64,000 nucleotides of DNA from an uncultured Pelagibacteraceae bacterium (GCA_902523095.1 CABYYE010000003.1:1-64000), one strand, 5' to 3'; counted from the first letter of the stretch, positions 39,984 to 48,398 are shown. The notes: generated by a model not told the origin, from the letters alone. Translations and numbers: made by a program.

Positions 39984-40004
39984 AATTTTCATAAACTTTA
40001 AATA

Positions 40005-40658
40005 ATGAATAATTTAAAAAAATCAAAAATTATTCTGAGTCTACTAAATAAAACTTATCCAAGGGTACCTACACCACTAAACTATAAAAACACTTTTACT
40101 CTTTTAATTTCTGTTTTACTTTCAGCTCAATGTACTGATGTCAATGTAAATAACGTGACTAAGAATATTTATCCAAAATATAATAAGCCTGAACACTTTG
40201 TGAAATTGGGTAGAAAAAACATAGAAAATTTAATAAAACGGATTGGCATCTTTAGGATTAAAGCTAAAAGTATTTTTTATTTATCAAAAATACTAATCGA
40301 AAAACACAAAGGTAAAGTTCCAAAGACCTATGAAGAACTTGAACAGTTACCTGGGGTAGGACATAAGACAGCTAGTGTAGTGATGTCACAAGGTTTTGGT
40401 TACCCAGCTTTTCCTGTGGACACTCATATTCATAGACTTGCTCAAAGGTGGGGTCTAACAAATGGAAAAAATGTTATACAAACAGAAAAAGATTTGAAAG
40501 GAATATTTCCAAAAAAATACTGGAACAGGCTTCATTTACAAATAATCTGGTATGGTAGAGAATATTGCAAAGCTAGAGATTGTTATGGAATAACTTGTAA
40601 AATTTGTAAAAGCTGTTATCCAAATAGAAAAAGACCAATTAAAACAATAAAAGCATAA
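40005..40658 (+). CDS. nth: Endonuclease III (DNA glycosylase/AP lyase)
   Basis: A 217-residue HhH-GPD glycosylase that removes oxidised pyrimidines and nicks abasic sites. The helix-hairpin-helix is LEQLPGVGHKTASVVM with catalytic Lys121, and catalytic Asp139 lies in FPVDTHIHRLAQRWG. The C-terminal iron-sulfur loop has five cysteines (188, 193, 198, 201, 204), but their spacing is not the usual C-x6-C-x2-C-x5-C. It sits 21 bases after dapB and seven before the sugar kinase gene. With MutM at the left edge it forms part of the oxidative-damage repair set. Confidence 0.93.
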   Translation: MNNLKKSKIILSLLNKTYPRVPTPLNYKNTFTLLISVLLSAQCTDVNVNNVTKNIYPKYNKPEHFVKLGRKNIENLIKRIGIFRIKAKSIFYLSKILIEKHKGKVPKTYEELEQLPGVGHKTASVVMSQGFGYPAFPVDTHIHRLAQRWGLTNGKNVIQTEKDLKGIFPKKYWNRLHLQIIWYGREYCKARDCYGITCKICKSCYPNRKRPIKTIKA

Positions 40659-40665
40659 TCTTTAT

Positions 40666-41598
40666 ATGAAGGTAATAGGAATTGGGAACGCCATAGTAGA
40701 TGTTATTTGTAAAGTTGATGAAACTTTTTTGACTGATAATAAATTAACTAAGAGTACTATGAAGCTTGTTGATAAAAGTGAATTTAAAAAATTACTATCA
40801 AACCTTAAAATTGAAAATACTGTGTCTGGTGGTTCTGTAGCAAATTCTATAGTGGGTCTTTCACAATTAGGAAATGAAGTTGGTTTCATTGGTAAAGTAA
40901 GTGACGATGAGCTTGGCGCTAAGTACGAAGAAGGGTTAAAAAAAGAGAATGTAAGATATTTTTATTCAAAGAAGAAAGAAGAAATTCCTACTGGAACTTG
41001 TTTAATCTTAATAACTCCCGACTCTGAGAGAACTATGGTCACTTTTCTTGGAACTGCTGGGAAAATTAGTGACAGCGACATAGATATAAATGCTATAAAA
41101 AAAAGTGAAATTTTATTTCTTGAGGGTTACCTTTGGGATGAGGGTGAACCAAAAAAAGCTTTTGAAAAAGCTATTCTAAATTCTAATAAAGTAGCTATGT
41201 CTTTGTCTGATTTGTTTTGTGTAGAAAGACATAAACTTCATTTTTTAGATTTAGTAAAAAATAAATTAGATATAATTTTTGCAAATGAACAAGAAATTAT
41301 TTCATTAATTGATGCAAAAAAATTTGAAGAAGTAGTTGATTTTTCAAAAAAAATAAAAAAATTAATAATTATTACGCGTGGAGAAAAAGGAGCAATAGCA
41401 GTCAATGGGGATGAAGTTGCTGAATGTTCAGCTAAAAAAGATCTTGAAATTAAAGATTTAACAGGAGCAGGAGATTTATTTGCTGGTGGTTTTCTTCACG
41501 GAAATATTAATGGCAAAACATTAAAAGAAAGTTTAAACAAAGGTACTGAAATGTCCTCAAAAATTATTCAAACTGTTGGAGCAAGGCTTAATCTATGA
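40666..41598 (+). CDS. PfkB-family sugar/nucleoside kinase (adenosine-kinase-like)
   Basis: A 310-residue ribokinase-fold kinase. It opens with VIGIGNAIVDVICKVDETFL and has VSGGSVANSIVGLSQLG, the substrate-binding di-glycine region. The C-terminal DLTGAGDLFAGGFLHG contains the catalytic Asp and the anion hole GAGD. The overall pattern resembles the adenosine-kinase-like group found throughout alphaproteobacteria, but the substrate cannot be told from sequence. It ends in a hairpin-plus-T-run terminator that includes its own stop codon. Confidence 0.9.
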   Translation: MKVIGIGNAIVDVICKVDETFLTDNKLTKSTMKLVDKSEFKKLLSNLKIENTVSGGSVANSIVGLSQLGNEVGFIGKVSDDELGAKYEEGLKKENVRYFYSKKKEEIPTGTCLILITPDSERTMVTFLGTAGKISDSDIDINAIKKSEILFLEGYLWDEGEPKKAFEKAILNSNKVAMSLSDLFCVERHKLHFLDLVKNKLDIIFANEQEIISLIDAKKFEEVVDFSKKIKKLIIITRGEKGAIAVNGDEVAECSAKKDLEIKDLTGAGDLFAGGFLHGNINGKTLKESLNKGTEMSSKIIQTVGARLNL

Positions 41599-41610
41599 TT
41601 AGATTTTTTT
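41590..41610 (+). terminator. Intrinsic terminator at the end of the PfkB kinase gene
   Basis: AATCTA (41590-41595), loop TGAT, TAGATT (41600-41605) form a six-base-pair hairpin followed by a T run to 41610. The left arm and loop include the kinase stop codon. The stem is AT-rich and weak, hence moderate confidence. Confidence 0.45.
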
Positions 41611-41624
41611 AGAGATAATTTAAA

Positions 41625-41732
41625 CTAAGTTTTTTTTCTTTTAAAACTCCCTTTTCCTTTTTTTGGCTTAATGACTCGTTTGCGATATTTTTTTGTAAAT
41701 AAATCTATTGCAATCTTATTTCGTTTTTTCAT
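41625..41732 (-). CDS. arfA: ArfA-like alternative ribosome-rescue factor (35 residues)
   Basis: A 35-codon frame. The translation starts MKKRNKIAIDLFTKKYRKR and continues with VIKPKKGKGSFKRKKT. E. coli ArfA has LFRQRVEKNKKGKGSYMRK in the segment that lies in the mRNA channel and recruits RF2, so the match covers IALDLF...RV...KKGKGS(Y/F)xRK. ArfA frees ribosomes stalled on mRNAs without a stop codon when tmRNA is not enough. The hydrophobic tail of the E. coli protein is absent and the gene ends in its own TAG. Its ATG overlaps the TGA of the upstream regulator gene (ATGA), so translation is coupled. Confidence 0.75.
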   Translation of the reverse strand: MKKRNKIAIDLFTKKYRKRVIKPKKGKGSFKRKKT

Positions 41733-42355
41733 AATGAGTATCCGTCTTTATTATTAAAAATAAATTTTTCGTCATTAAATTTTGATTTAATTTTTTTCCT
41801 AAGCCTATATATATGAGTTTCAACTGTATGGGTATCGGCATCATCTGAATATTTCCAAACTTGATTTAGAATAAAATTTTTACTTAAAGATCTATCATTA
41901 GTAATAAATAATTCCAATAACTGTATTTCTTTTTCAGTTAAGAAAATAAAATTTTCTTTATCTATAAGTTTTTTTTCATTTTTATCTAAAAAGTAATTTT
42001 TAATCTTTATAGAAGAATTTTTTGAAAAACTCTTTTTAATAATTGAGTTCTCAATTATAGAATTTAGGTCTAAAATACTTATTGGTAATTTGATCTTCTC
42101 GTTAAATATTTCAAATTTATTAAAAGTTTTACTGAATAATAATATTTTGATTTTAGAAGAATTTTTAATATTATTTAATATCGAAATATCTTTAAAAATA
42201 TTATCGTGACACAAAAGTATATCTTGATTTTCAAGTGATTTATTATCAAAACCTTTATCCGCAATAATTAAATTAAAATTTAAATGATCTTTAAGTTCCA
42301 GCAATGAAGTGTTAAAGTTTTTTGAACCTAAGGATAAAACATTAATTTTATGCAT
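41729..42355 (-). CDS. Atypical OmpR-type winged-helix regulator
   Basis: A 208-residue protein. Residues about 125-208 are a good OmpR/PhoB winged helix: FLTEKEIQLLELFI, then SKNFILNQVWKYSDDADTHTVETHIYRLRKKI. The N-terminal 110 residues have the size and alternating pattern of a receiver domain, but the acidic pair after strand 1 is missing (INVLSLGSKN) and the phospho-acceptor position is unclear (DILLCHDN), so phosphorylation is doubtful. No histidine kinase is adjacent. Its start codon shares the palindrome ATGCAT with the divergent YkuD gene, and its stop overlaps arfA. Confidence 0.85.
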   Translation of the reverse strand: MHKINVLSLGSKNFNTSLLELKDHLNFNLIIADKGFDNKSLENQDILLCHDNIFKDISILNNIKNSSKIKILLFSKTFNKFEIFNEKIKLPISILDLNSIIENSIIKKSFSKNSSIKIKNYFLDKNEKKLIDKENFIFLTEKEIQLLELFITNDRSLSKNFILNQVWKYSDDADTHTVETHIYRLRKKIKSKFNDEKFIFNNKDGYSL

Positions 42356-42841
42356 ATTTTAATAAAAAATAAAAAATTATCTTTTAAACACTATAAAGTA
42401 AAATGTGCAGTTGGTAAAAGAGGAATTGGTATCAAAAGAAAAGAAGGTGACAAAATTACGCCAAAAGGCCAATTTAAAATATTAAATATTTTATATAGAA
42501 AAGATAGGGTTCCCAAATTAGTTTCTAAAATAAAAAAAAAACCTATAAAAAAAAACTTTGGTTGGTGTGATGACCCAAAATCTAAGTCTTATAACAAACT
42601 TATTAAATTTCCTTTCAAACATAGTGCCGAGAAACTTTTTAGAAAAGATAATATTTATGACATCATTTTAGTTTTAAACTTTAATTCAAAACCAGTAAAT
42701 AAAAATAAAGGTAGTGCTATATTTATTCATGTTGCTAAAAGAAATTATAAAAACACATTAGGATGCATTGCAGTAAATAAGATAAATTTAATAAAGATGA
42801 TAAGGATTATTGATAATTCTACAGTTGTTAAAATTAGTTAA
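42350..42841 (+). CDS. YkuD-fold L,D-transpeptidase-like protein without a signal peptide
   Basis: A 163-residue protein with the YkuD catalytic pattern: His127 in AIFIHVAKR and nucleophile Cys139 in NTLGCIAV, where classical enzymes have S/T-HGC. The N-terminal GIKRKEGDKITPKGQFKIL is the substrate-side motif (GD..TP.G.F). No signal peptide or membrane segment is visible, so how it would reach peptidoglycan is unclear. It may be one of the many unassigned cytoplasmic-looking YkuD homologues. Its ATG lies in the same ATGCAT as the start of the divergent regulator, and it converges on yggS with a four-base overlap. Confidence 0.83.
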   Translation: MHILIKNKKLSFKHYKVKCAVGKRGIGIKRKEGDKITPKGQFKILNILYRKDRVPKLVSKIKKKPIKKNFGWCDDPKSKSYNKLIKFPFKHSAEKLFRKDNIYDIILVLNFNSKPVNKNKGSAIFIHVAKRNYKNTLGCIAVNKINLIKMIRIIDNSTVVKIS

Positions 42842-43488
42842 GATCTATTACCAAAAATTAAGCTTCCAATTCTTAAATAAGTAGCTTTGTATTGTAATGC
42901 ATCTAAGTAATCAGCGGACATACCCATACTTAATTCTTTTAAATCTAATGAACTATTTAATTCACTTAAACTTTGGAAATATTTTTTACTATTATTGTCA
43001 TTTGGTGGAATAGTCATTAAGCCGATTATATCCATTTTTTTTTCTTTAGTGCAATAAGTATAAAAGGCATCAACTTCATCATATGGAATACCAGATTTTT
43101 GAATTTCCTTGCCTATGTTAACTTGAATAAAGTATTTGATAGACTTATTTAAATTTTCTTGAGCGTTGCTAAGAATATCTGCAAGTTTTTGAGAGTCTAA
43201 AGAATGTATATAATCAAAAATTTCTGCAGCTTTCTTGGCTTTATTACTTTGTAAACCACCTACCATATGTATTTTAAGATCTTTTTTATTCTTTTTAATT
43301 TCACTCCACTTAACTTCTGCTTCTTGAACTTTGTTTTCACCATAATGAGTGTGTCCGTGTTCTATTAAAGGCTTTATGTGGGCTAATGAAAAAGTTTTGC
43401 TAACGGCAACAATTTTTACGTTATTGGCTGAATTAACTTTTTTTATATTCAGTTTTATTTTTTCAAATCTTTCGACTATGTTATGCAT
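42838..43488 (-). CDS. yggS: YggS-family pyridoxal-phosphate homeostasis protein
   Basis: A 216-residue PLP-binding TIM-barrel protein (PLPBP/YggS). The cofactor lysine lies in VKIVAVSKTF near the N-terminus; HYGENKVQEAEVKW, HMVGGLQSNKAKKAA and the C-terminal LSMGMSADYLDALQ with GSLIFGNR are signatures. The phosphate-binding segment normally reads SMGMSxD, as here. YggS maintains free PLP and amino-acid balance. Its start codon overlaps that of the divergent ThiE-like gene in a second ATGCAT. Confidence 0.95.
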   Translation of the reverse strand: MHNIVERFEKIKLNIKKVNSANNVKIVAVSKTFSLAHIKPLIEHGHTHYGENKVQEAEVKWSEIKKNKKDLKIHMVGGLQSNKAKKAAEIFDYIHSLDSQKLADILSNAQENLNKSIKYFIQVNIGKEIQKSGIPYDEVDAFYTYCTKEKKMDIIGLMTIPPNDNNSKKYFQSLSELNSSLDLKELSMGMSADYLDALQYKATYLRIGSLIFGNRS

Positions 43489-44064
43489 ATGTTTATTAAT
43501 AAAAAAAAATATTTTTTAATAATAGAAAGTATCAGAGATATTGATTTAAGTAATTTAAAACTTTTCAATAAATTTGTAATAATTTACAGAAATCACAATA
43601 AAATAGATAATCTCAACAAATTGTTGGATTTCAGAAAGAAATGCAAAATTAAAAAAATCGACTTTTATGTAGCAAACAACCCCGGACTTATGGTGTTATT
43701 AAAGGCTGATGGTTTATATATATCATCTTACAGTCAAAGCTTAAAGTTTTTAAAATTTAAGAAAAACCAATTCAAAATAATAGGTTCTGCTCATAATATT
43801 AAAGAAATTAATTTAAAAAATAAACAAGGATGTAAATACATACTTACTTCGAGACTATTTAAAACAGATTATAAAAACAAAATTGGATATTTAGGATCCG
43901 TAAAGTTTAATTTACTAAATTTGATGAGAAATGAAGATTTAGTTCCTTTGGGAGGGATAAAGATGTTTAATTTAAATAAACTTAACTACGTCAACTCAAA
44001 TTCAATTGCTTTATTGTCAGAAATAAAAAAAAAGCCGGCTAAAATATTTAGCCGGCTTTTTTAA
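43483..44064 (+). CDS. ThiE/TenI-like thiamine-phosphate-synthase-family protein
   Basis: A 193-residue protein with a divergent TMP-synthase fold: DGLYISS, KIIGSAHNIKEI, a GCKYILTSRLFKT motif and VPLGGIKMFNLNKL correspond to conserved barrel strands of ThiE/TenI. The pyrophosphate-binding and catalytic residues of true ThiE are not clearly retained, so the activity is doubtful; it may be an alphaproteobacterial relative of unknown reaction. The last eleven codons lie within a strong terminator hairpin. The start could be Met1 (43483) or Met3. Confidence 0.75.
   Translation: MHMFINKKKYFLIIESIRDIDLSNLKLFNKFVIIYRNHNKIDNLNKLLDFRKKCKIKKIDFYVANNPGLMVLLKADGLYISSYSQSLKFLKFKKNQFKIIGSAHNIKEINLKNKQGCKYILTSRLFKTDYKNKIGYLGSVKFNLLNLMRNEDLVPLGGIKMFNLNKLNYVNSNSIALLSEIKKKPAKIFSRLF
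44027..44063. terminator. Bidirectional intrinsic terminator
   Basis: AGCCGGCTAAA (44033-44043), loop ATA, TTTAGCCGGCT (44047-44057) form a perfect 11-base-pair stem with A residues before and T residues after, so it can stop transcription in both directions. It separates the ThiE-like gene from the convergent porin and overlaps the 3' end of the former. Confidence 0.9.
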
Positions 44065-44084
44065 TTTAGTAACTTAAGTGTTAA

Positions 44085-45140
44085 TTAAAACGCTAAAGTT
44101 ATAGCAAGTAATGTTTGGTCTTCGTCTACCGCAGTTGTCGAGTAATTATTGTTGTCGTGTGAATTTCTCGATAGCGCTAAAGTCATACCACCCATGTTAT
44201 ATGCAAGCTGTATACCTGTTGATTTTTGCTCAACATCTACAGTTGAATCAACTACGTAATTAGCTTCTGATTTCTCAACTTCGTAAGAAACTGTGAAATC
44301 ATCGTTAATTGCTAAAGCAGCTGACATGTTTGTCTGGTCTAAATACTCAATACCAGTATTTGCATCATCAGCAACTAGGTTTGCTCTGTAACCTTTTGAG
44401 TAACCAACTGATAAGTTGCCCATAGCATATGTTGCATAGTAAGCACCTGATTCAGCATCTTGGTCTCTCTTGTTAGCACCTTGCTTATCAAATGTATTGT
44501 AAGAAGCACCAATTTTCAAACCATCAATTGGAGCAGCGTCTACACGGTAAGCAGTCATTGATCTACCAGCATATGCTGCAGCACCTTCTCCCTGCACTCC
44601 ACCAGCATTATTTCCACTACCGTTAGCAGTGTCTAAGTCTGGAGCGTAACCAATTTTCGCTGTAATACCGAACGGCAACAAGTCTGCTGGCGTGTGGTAT
44701 TGTACGTTGTTGTACGTATCAATTGAGTAGTTATCTGTTGTACTAGATGGATCACCTGAGTCAGTTGGTCTTGAGTAAGCTGACTTAGAAGCCGCATCTT
44801 CAGCATCTAGACCACCTTCTAAGATAAATACACCGACTGTTCCGTAAGGAGTAGTCATTTTAATTGCTGTATCATCGTTAGTAGCGGCACCACCTGTTGC
44901 TGTGTCAGCTGGGTCTAACTCCATAGAGTATGACCAAGTGTAACCAGCATCAGTTTCACCAGATGCAGTAAAGTTTAATTCGTTTGTTATACCTAAACCT
45001 TTACCTTTGTTGCCTCCAGTTAGAATGTTGTAAGTTGCTTTCGCAGTACCACTAACACCTAACTCACCAGCTTTTGCTGATACAACTAGTAAAGAAGCTG
45101 AAGTTAACATAACGAATAACGTTTTGATTATGTTTTTCAT
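44085..45140 (-). CDS. Outer-membrane porin
   Basis: A 351-residue protein with a typical signal peptide (MKNIIKTLFVMLTSASLLV, cleaved after SAKA or AKAGE) and a porin-like body rich in short alternating beta strands: LGVSGTAKATYNILTGG near the start, many Gly/Tyr/Asp turns, and a C-terminal strand ending in a hydrophobic Phe (TLLAITLAF), which signals BAM-mediated insertion. Codon use and base composition are richer in G+C than most of the window, as expected for a highly expressed gene. An AAGGAAA ribosome-binding site lies five to eight bases upstream. Family assignment is Gram-negative porin (16-strand type); selectivity is unknown. Confidence 0.9.
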   Translation of the reverse strand: MKNIIKTLFVMLTSASLLVVSAKAGELGVSGTAKATYNILTGGNKGKGLGITNELNFTASGETDAGYTWSYSMELDPADTATGGAATNDDTAIKMTTPYGTVGVFILEGGLDAEDAASKSAYSRPTDSGDPSSTTDNYSIDTYNNVQYHTPADLLPFGITAKIGYAPDLDTANGSGNNAGGVQGEGAAAYAGRSMTAYRVDAAPIDGLKIGASYNTFDKQGANKRDQDAESGAYYATYAMGNLSVGYSKGYRANLVADDANTGIEYLDQTNMSAALAINDDFTVSYEVEKSEANYVVDSTVDVEQKSTGIQLAYNMGGMTLALSRNSHDNNNYSTTAVDEDQTLLAITLAF

Positions 45141-45160
45141 ATTTTTCCTTTGTTATTATT

Positions 45161-45176
45161 AGTTAAATATTTAACT
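45161..45176. promoter_or_regulatory. 16-base perfect palindrome in the porin leader
   Basis: AGTTAAATATTTAACT is a perfect 16-base palindrome 21-36 bases upstream of the porin start, just beyond its ribosome-binding site. It may be an operator or an mRNA hairpin. The outer bases are not purely A/T, which makes chance less likely than for all-AT repeats. Confidence 0.5.
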
Positions 45177-45289
45177 GGACCGAAAATATTCTATTTAAAT
45201 CAGCATTTCTAATGGGATTTATTAAATCGACCTTATTTGTTACTAGTGTTGCATTTTTACCACTATAATTTATGCAGTGTTTTAGACCT

Positions 45290-45317
45290 AAAATAGTTGG
45301 TTTTAACTATTTATCAA
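45290..45317 (-). promoter_or_regulatory. Candidate porin promoter overlapping an inverted repeat
   Basis: Reading leftward, TTGATA (45317-45312) and TATTTT (45295-45290) are 16 bases apart and could be a sigma-70 promoter with a leader of about 140 bases. The spacer and -10 box overlap the perfect inverted repeat AAATAGTT-GGTTTT-AACTATTT (45291-45312). The region 45141-45339 is the largest non-coding gap in the window and contains no gene I can see. Confidence 0.35.
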
Positions 45318-45339
45318 TGTTATTTAATAGGTAATTTAA

Positions 45340-45867
45340 ATGATGAATCTACTAAAAATATCACTTTTTTCACTTATCTTAATTTCTCTTATTAGTTGTG
45401 GGGGATTCGAAAAAGTGGATTTAAGAAAAACTCCTGTGAACATGCAAGAAAGAGCCAAAAAAAATGTAGAGGAGGGACAAGGGACTTCTATACAAAGTAT
45501 GATAAAACGTCGAGGAGGAACTAATTATGAGTTTAGTACATCTAATCCTTTGTGGAGAGCCTCTTTAGAAATTTTGGATTTCATACCAATGACTACGGTA
45601 GATTACTCTGGAGGAATGATTATTTCAGATTGGTATACTGATAATAATAAGAATAATGAGTCTATAAAAATATCTATTAGATTTCTTTCTAATGAGGTAC
45701 GTTCTGATAGCTTAAAGATTATAGTTCATAAAAAAACTTGCCAAGCAAATTTAAATTGTAGAATTTCGCTCCTTAATAATTCTAAAATTGGTCTAGAATT
45801 ACAAGGCACTATAATAAGAAAAGCCGCTTTATTCGAAAAAGAAAGTAAAAAGAAAAAGAAAAAATAA
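45340..45867 (+). CDS. DUF3576 lipoprotein
   Basis: A 175-residue protein with a lipoprotein signal ending in LISC (LLKISLFSLILISLISCGG), so mature Cys is about residue 20. The body has SNPLWRASLEILDFIPMTTVDYSGGMIISDWY, the core of the alphaproteobacterial DUF3576 family, and a lysine-rich tail. It is predicted to be attached to the outer membrane; function is unknown, but it is regularly found directly upstream of leuS and lptE, as here. Two tandem ATG codons (45340, 45343) could start it. Confidence 0.87.
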   Translation: MMNLLKISLFSLILISLISCGGFEKVDLRKTPVNMQERAKKNVEEGQGTSIQSMIKRRGGTNYEFSTSNPLWRASLEILDFIPMTTVDYSGGMIISDWYTDNNKNNESIKISIRFLSNEVRSDSLKIIVHKKTCQANLNCRISLLNNSKIGLELQGTIIRKAALFEKESKKKKKK

Positions 45868-45873
45868 ATTTTA

Positions 45874-48393
45874 ATGGAACGAGTTAATTTTCAAGAAATT
45901 GAAAAAAAGTGGCAAAATAAATTCTCATCTATAAAGCTTTATAATAAAAACGGGAAAAAGTTTTATTGTCTAGAAATGTTTCCTTATCCATCAGGTAAAA
46001 TACACATGGGACATGTAAGAAATTATACAATAGGCGATGTATTGGCTCGTTATAAATTTATGAAAGGTTTTAATGTTTTGCATCCCATGGGTTGGGATGC
46101 TTTTGGATTACCAGCAGAAAATGCAGCTCGTATAAATAAACTTAATCCAAAAAAGTGGACAGAGGAAAATATTGATACTATGCGTAAACAACTTAAAATG
46201 CTTGGTCTTTCAATTGATTGGGATTTAGAGGTATCAACTTGTGATGAAAGCTATTACAGACATCAACAAGAGCTATTTATTGATTTCTACAATTTAGGAC
46301 TTGTTTCCAGAAAGGAGACATACGTTAATTGGGACCCCGTTGAAAAATCAGTTCTTGCAAATGAACAAGTAATAAATGGAAAAGGATGGAGATCAAATGC
46401 AGTTGTTGAAAGGAAAAAACTTTCACAGTGGTTTTTTAATATAACTAAATTTTCAAAAGAACTATTAGATGAATTAAATAAATTGCCTGGCTGGCCAGAA
46501 AAAGTAAAATTGATGCAAAAAAACTGGATTGGAGAGTCAATTGGGTGTGAATTAAACTTTGAGATTCATGATCGGAAAGACAACTTAAAAGTTTTCACTA
46601 CTAGGCCAGATACAATTTTTGGTGCAAGTTTTATAGCTGTATCAGTTGATCATGAAATATGTAAGAGTTTTCAGAATAATTCAGATTTTAATAATTTTAA
46701 AAATGAATGTTCAAAAATTGGAACCACCGAAGAAGCCCTTGCAAACGCTGAAAAATTAGGTTTTTTTACTAATTTATATGTAAAGCATCCATTCATAAAA
46801 AATAAAAAACTGCCAATTTATGCGGCAAACTTTGTTTTGATGGATTATGGTAATGGTGCGATATTTGGGTGCCCAGCTCATGATCAAAGAGATTTCGACT
46901 TTGCGACAAAATATAAATTACCAATAATTAGAGTTATAAAGGATGTCGCTGCTGAAGATAAATCTGAGATGAAAGAAGCTTTCACCGGTGATGGTAAAGT
47001 AATTAATTCTGAATTTCTAAATAATTTATCTATAGTTGATGCAAAAAAAACTATTATTAATAAGATTACTGAAAAAAAAATTGGTAGTAAGAAAATTTTG
47101 TTTCGATTAAAGGATTGGGGTATATCACGACAAAGATATTGGGGTTGCCCTATTCCTATGATTTACTTAGAAGATGGATCAGTTGTTCCAGTTGAAAAAA
47201 GTGAATTACCTATCAAGCTTCCTGATGATGTAGATTTGAATTCTGCTGGAAATCCGTTAAAAAACCATCCAAATTGGAAAAAAACTATTCATAAAGCAAC
47301 AGGCAAACCAGCGGTTAGAGAAACAGATACTTTAGATACATTTGTTGACTCATCGTGGTACTTTTTGAGATTTTGTTCACCTAACTGTACTAGCGCTCCT
47401 TTTGAAACCAAAAATGTCAACTATTGGATGCCTGTCGATCAATATATTGGAGGTATAGAACATGCAATTTTGCATTTGCTATACTCAAGATTTTTTATGA
47501 GAGCAATAAACAAAAATAATGAAGAGATCAAAACAAAAGAACCTTTTAAAAATCTATTTACTCAAGGTATGGTTTGTCATGAAACTTATATGGACTCGAA
47601 AGGAAGTTGGTTATATCCAGAAGATGTAGAAAAAATTTCTCAATTAAAAACTGTAAAAAAAACTGACGGTTCTAATGTAAAAGTTGGTCCATCTGAATCA
47701 ATGTCAAAATCAAAAAAAAATACAGTAGACCCAGAGACAATGATAAAACAATACGGGGCAGACTCTGTTAGATGGTTTATATTATCCGACAGTCCCCCAG
47801 AAAAAGATGTGCAGTGGTCAGATAGAGGCGTTGTTTCAGCTAACAAATTCCTTCAAAAAATATGGAATTTAAATTATACGGTGCTCAATAAAAACAATAA
47901 TTCACAAAATGATAAACAAAGTGAATTATTTAAGAAAAAAATTGATATTTTTATTTTTAAAATTGATAAATCTATAAATAATTTTCAATTCAATGTGGCT
48001 ATAGCACAATTTTATGAAGTCTATAAATTTTTCAATGAAACAATTAAAAAAAATATTAATAGTCAAATTGTAAAAGAATGTTTAATCAAAATTATGAAGC
48101 TAATGCTGCCTTTCACTCCTCATTTGTCATATGAATGCCTTACAAATCTTGGTTGTAAAGATTTTAATGAATGGCCAATAATTGATAAAAAAGTTTTGGA
48201 AGAAATAAATATTAATATGGTTGTTCAAATTAATGGGAAAACAAGAGAAGTTTTAAGTGTAAATAAAGATCTAGATGAAAGATCAATAACCTCACTAACA
48301 AAAGTGTCTGAAAAAATAAAAAAATACTTAAGTAACAAAAAAATAAAAAAAACTATTTTTGTTAAAAATAAGATAATCAATTATATTATTTAA
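45874..48393 (+). CDS. leuS: Leucyl-tRNA synthetase
   Basis: An 839-residue class Ia synthetase. The HIGH motif is HMGH in [16 protein letters not shown], and the KMSKS loop is MSKSKKN in [14 protein letters not shown]. The CP1 editing domain is complete with the threonine-rich [11 protein letters not shown] and the later [13 protein letters not shown] segment. The C-terminal domain ends with [11 protein letters not shown]. Length is slightly below E. coli (860). It is the first large gene of the leuS-lptE-holA operon. Confidence 0.98.
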   Translation: MERVNFQEIEKKWQNKFSSIKLYNKNGKKFYCLEMFPYPSGKIHMGHVRNYTIGDVLARYKFMKGFNVLHPMGWDAFGLPAENAARINKLNPKKWTEENIDTMRKQLKMLGLSIDWDLEVSTCDESYYRHQQELFIDFYNLGLVSRKETYVNWDPVEKSVLANEQVINGKGWRSNAVVERKKLSQWFFNITKFSKELLDELNKLPGWPEKVKLMQKNWIGESIGCELNFEIHDRKDNLKVFTTRPDTIFGASFIAVSVDHEICKSFQNNSDFNNFKNECSKIGTTEEALANAEKLGFFTNLYVKHPFIKNKKLPIYAANFVLMDYGNGAIFGCPAHDQRDFDFATKYKLPIIRVIKDVAAEDKSEMKEAFTGDGKVINSEFLNNLSIVDAKKTIINKITEKKIGSKKILFRLKDWGISRQRYWGCPIPMIYLEDGSVVPVEKSELPIKLPDDVDLNSAGNPLKNHPNWKKTIHKATGKPAVRETDTLDTFVDSSWYFLRFCSPNCTSAPFETKNVNYWMPVDQYIGGIEHAILHLLYSRFFMRAINKNNEEIKTKEPFKNLFTQGMVCHETYMDSKGSWLYPEDVEKISQLKTVKKTDGSNVKVGPSESMSKSKKNTVDPETMIKQYGADSVRWFILSDSPPEKDVQWSDRGVVSANKFLQKIWNLNYTVLNKNNNSQNDKQSELFKKKIDIFIFKIDKSINNFQFNVAIAQFYEVYKFFNETIKKNINSQIVKECLIKIMKLMLPFTPHLSYECLTNLGCKDFNEWPIIDKKVLEEININMVVQINGKTREVLSVNKDLDERSITSLTKVSEKIKKYLSNKKIKKTIFVKNKIINYII

Positions 48394-48398
48394 AAATA

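Noticed and set aside
41625-45140. Idea that regulator, arfA, YkuD, yggS and ThiE-like genes form a new defence or stress island
   Set aside because: Each has a plausible housekeeping role, there is no mobility gene or nuclease, and base composition matches the rest. Kept only as a weaker note on tight divergent pairs.
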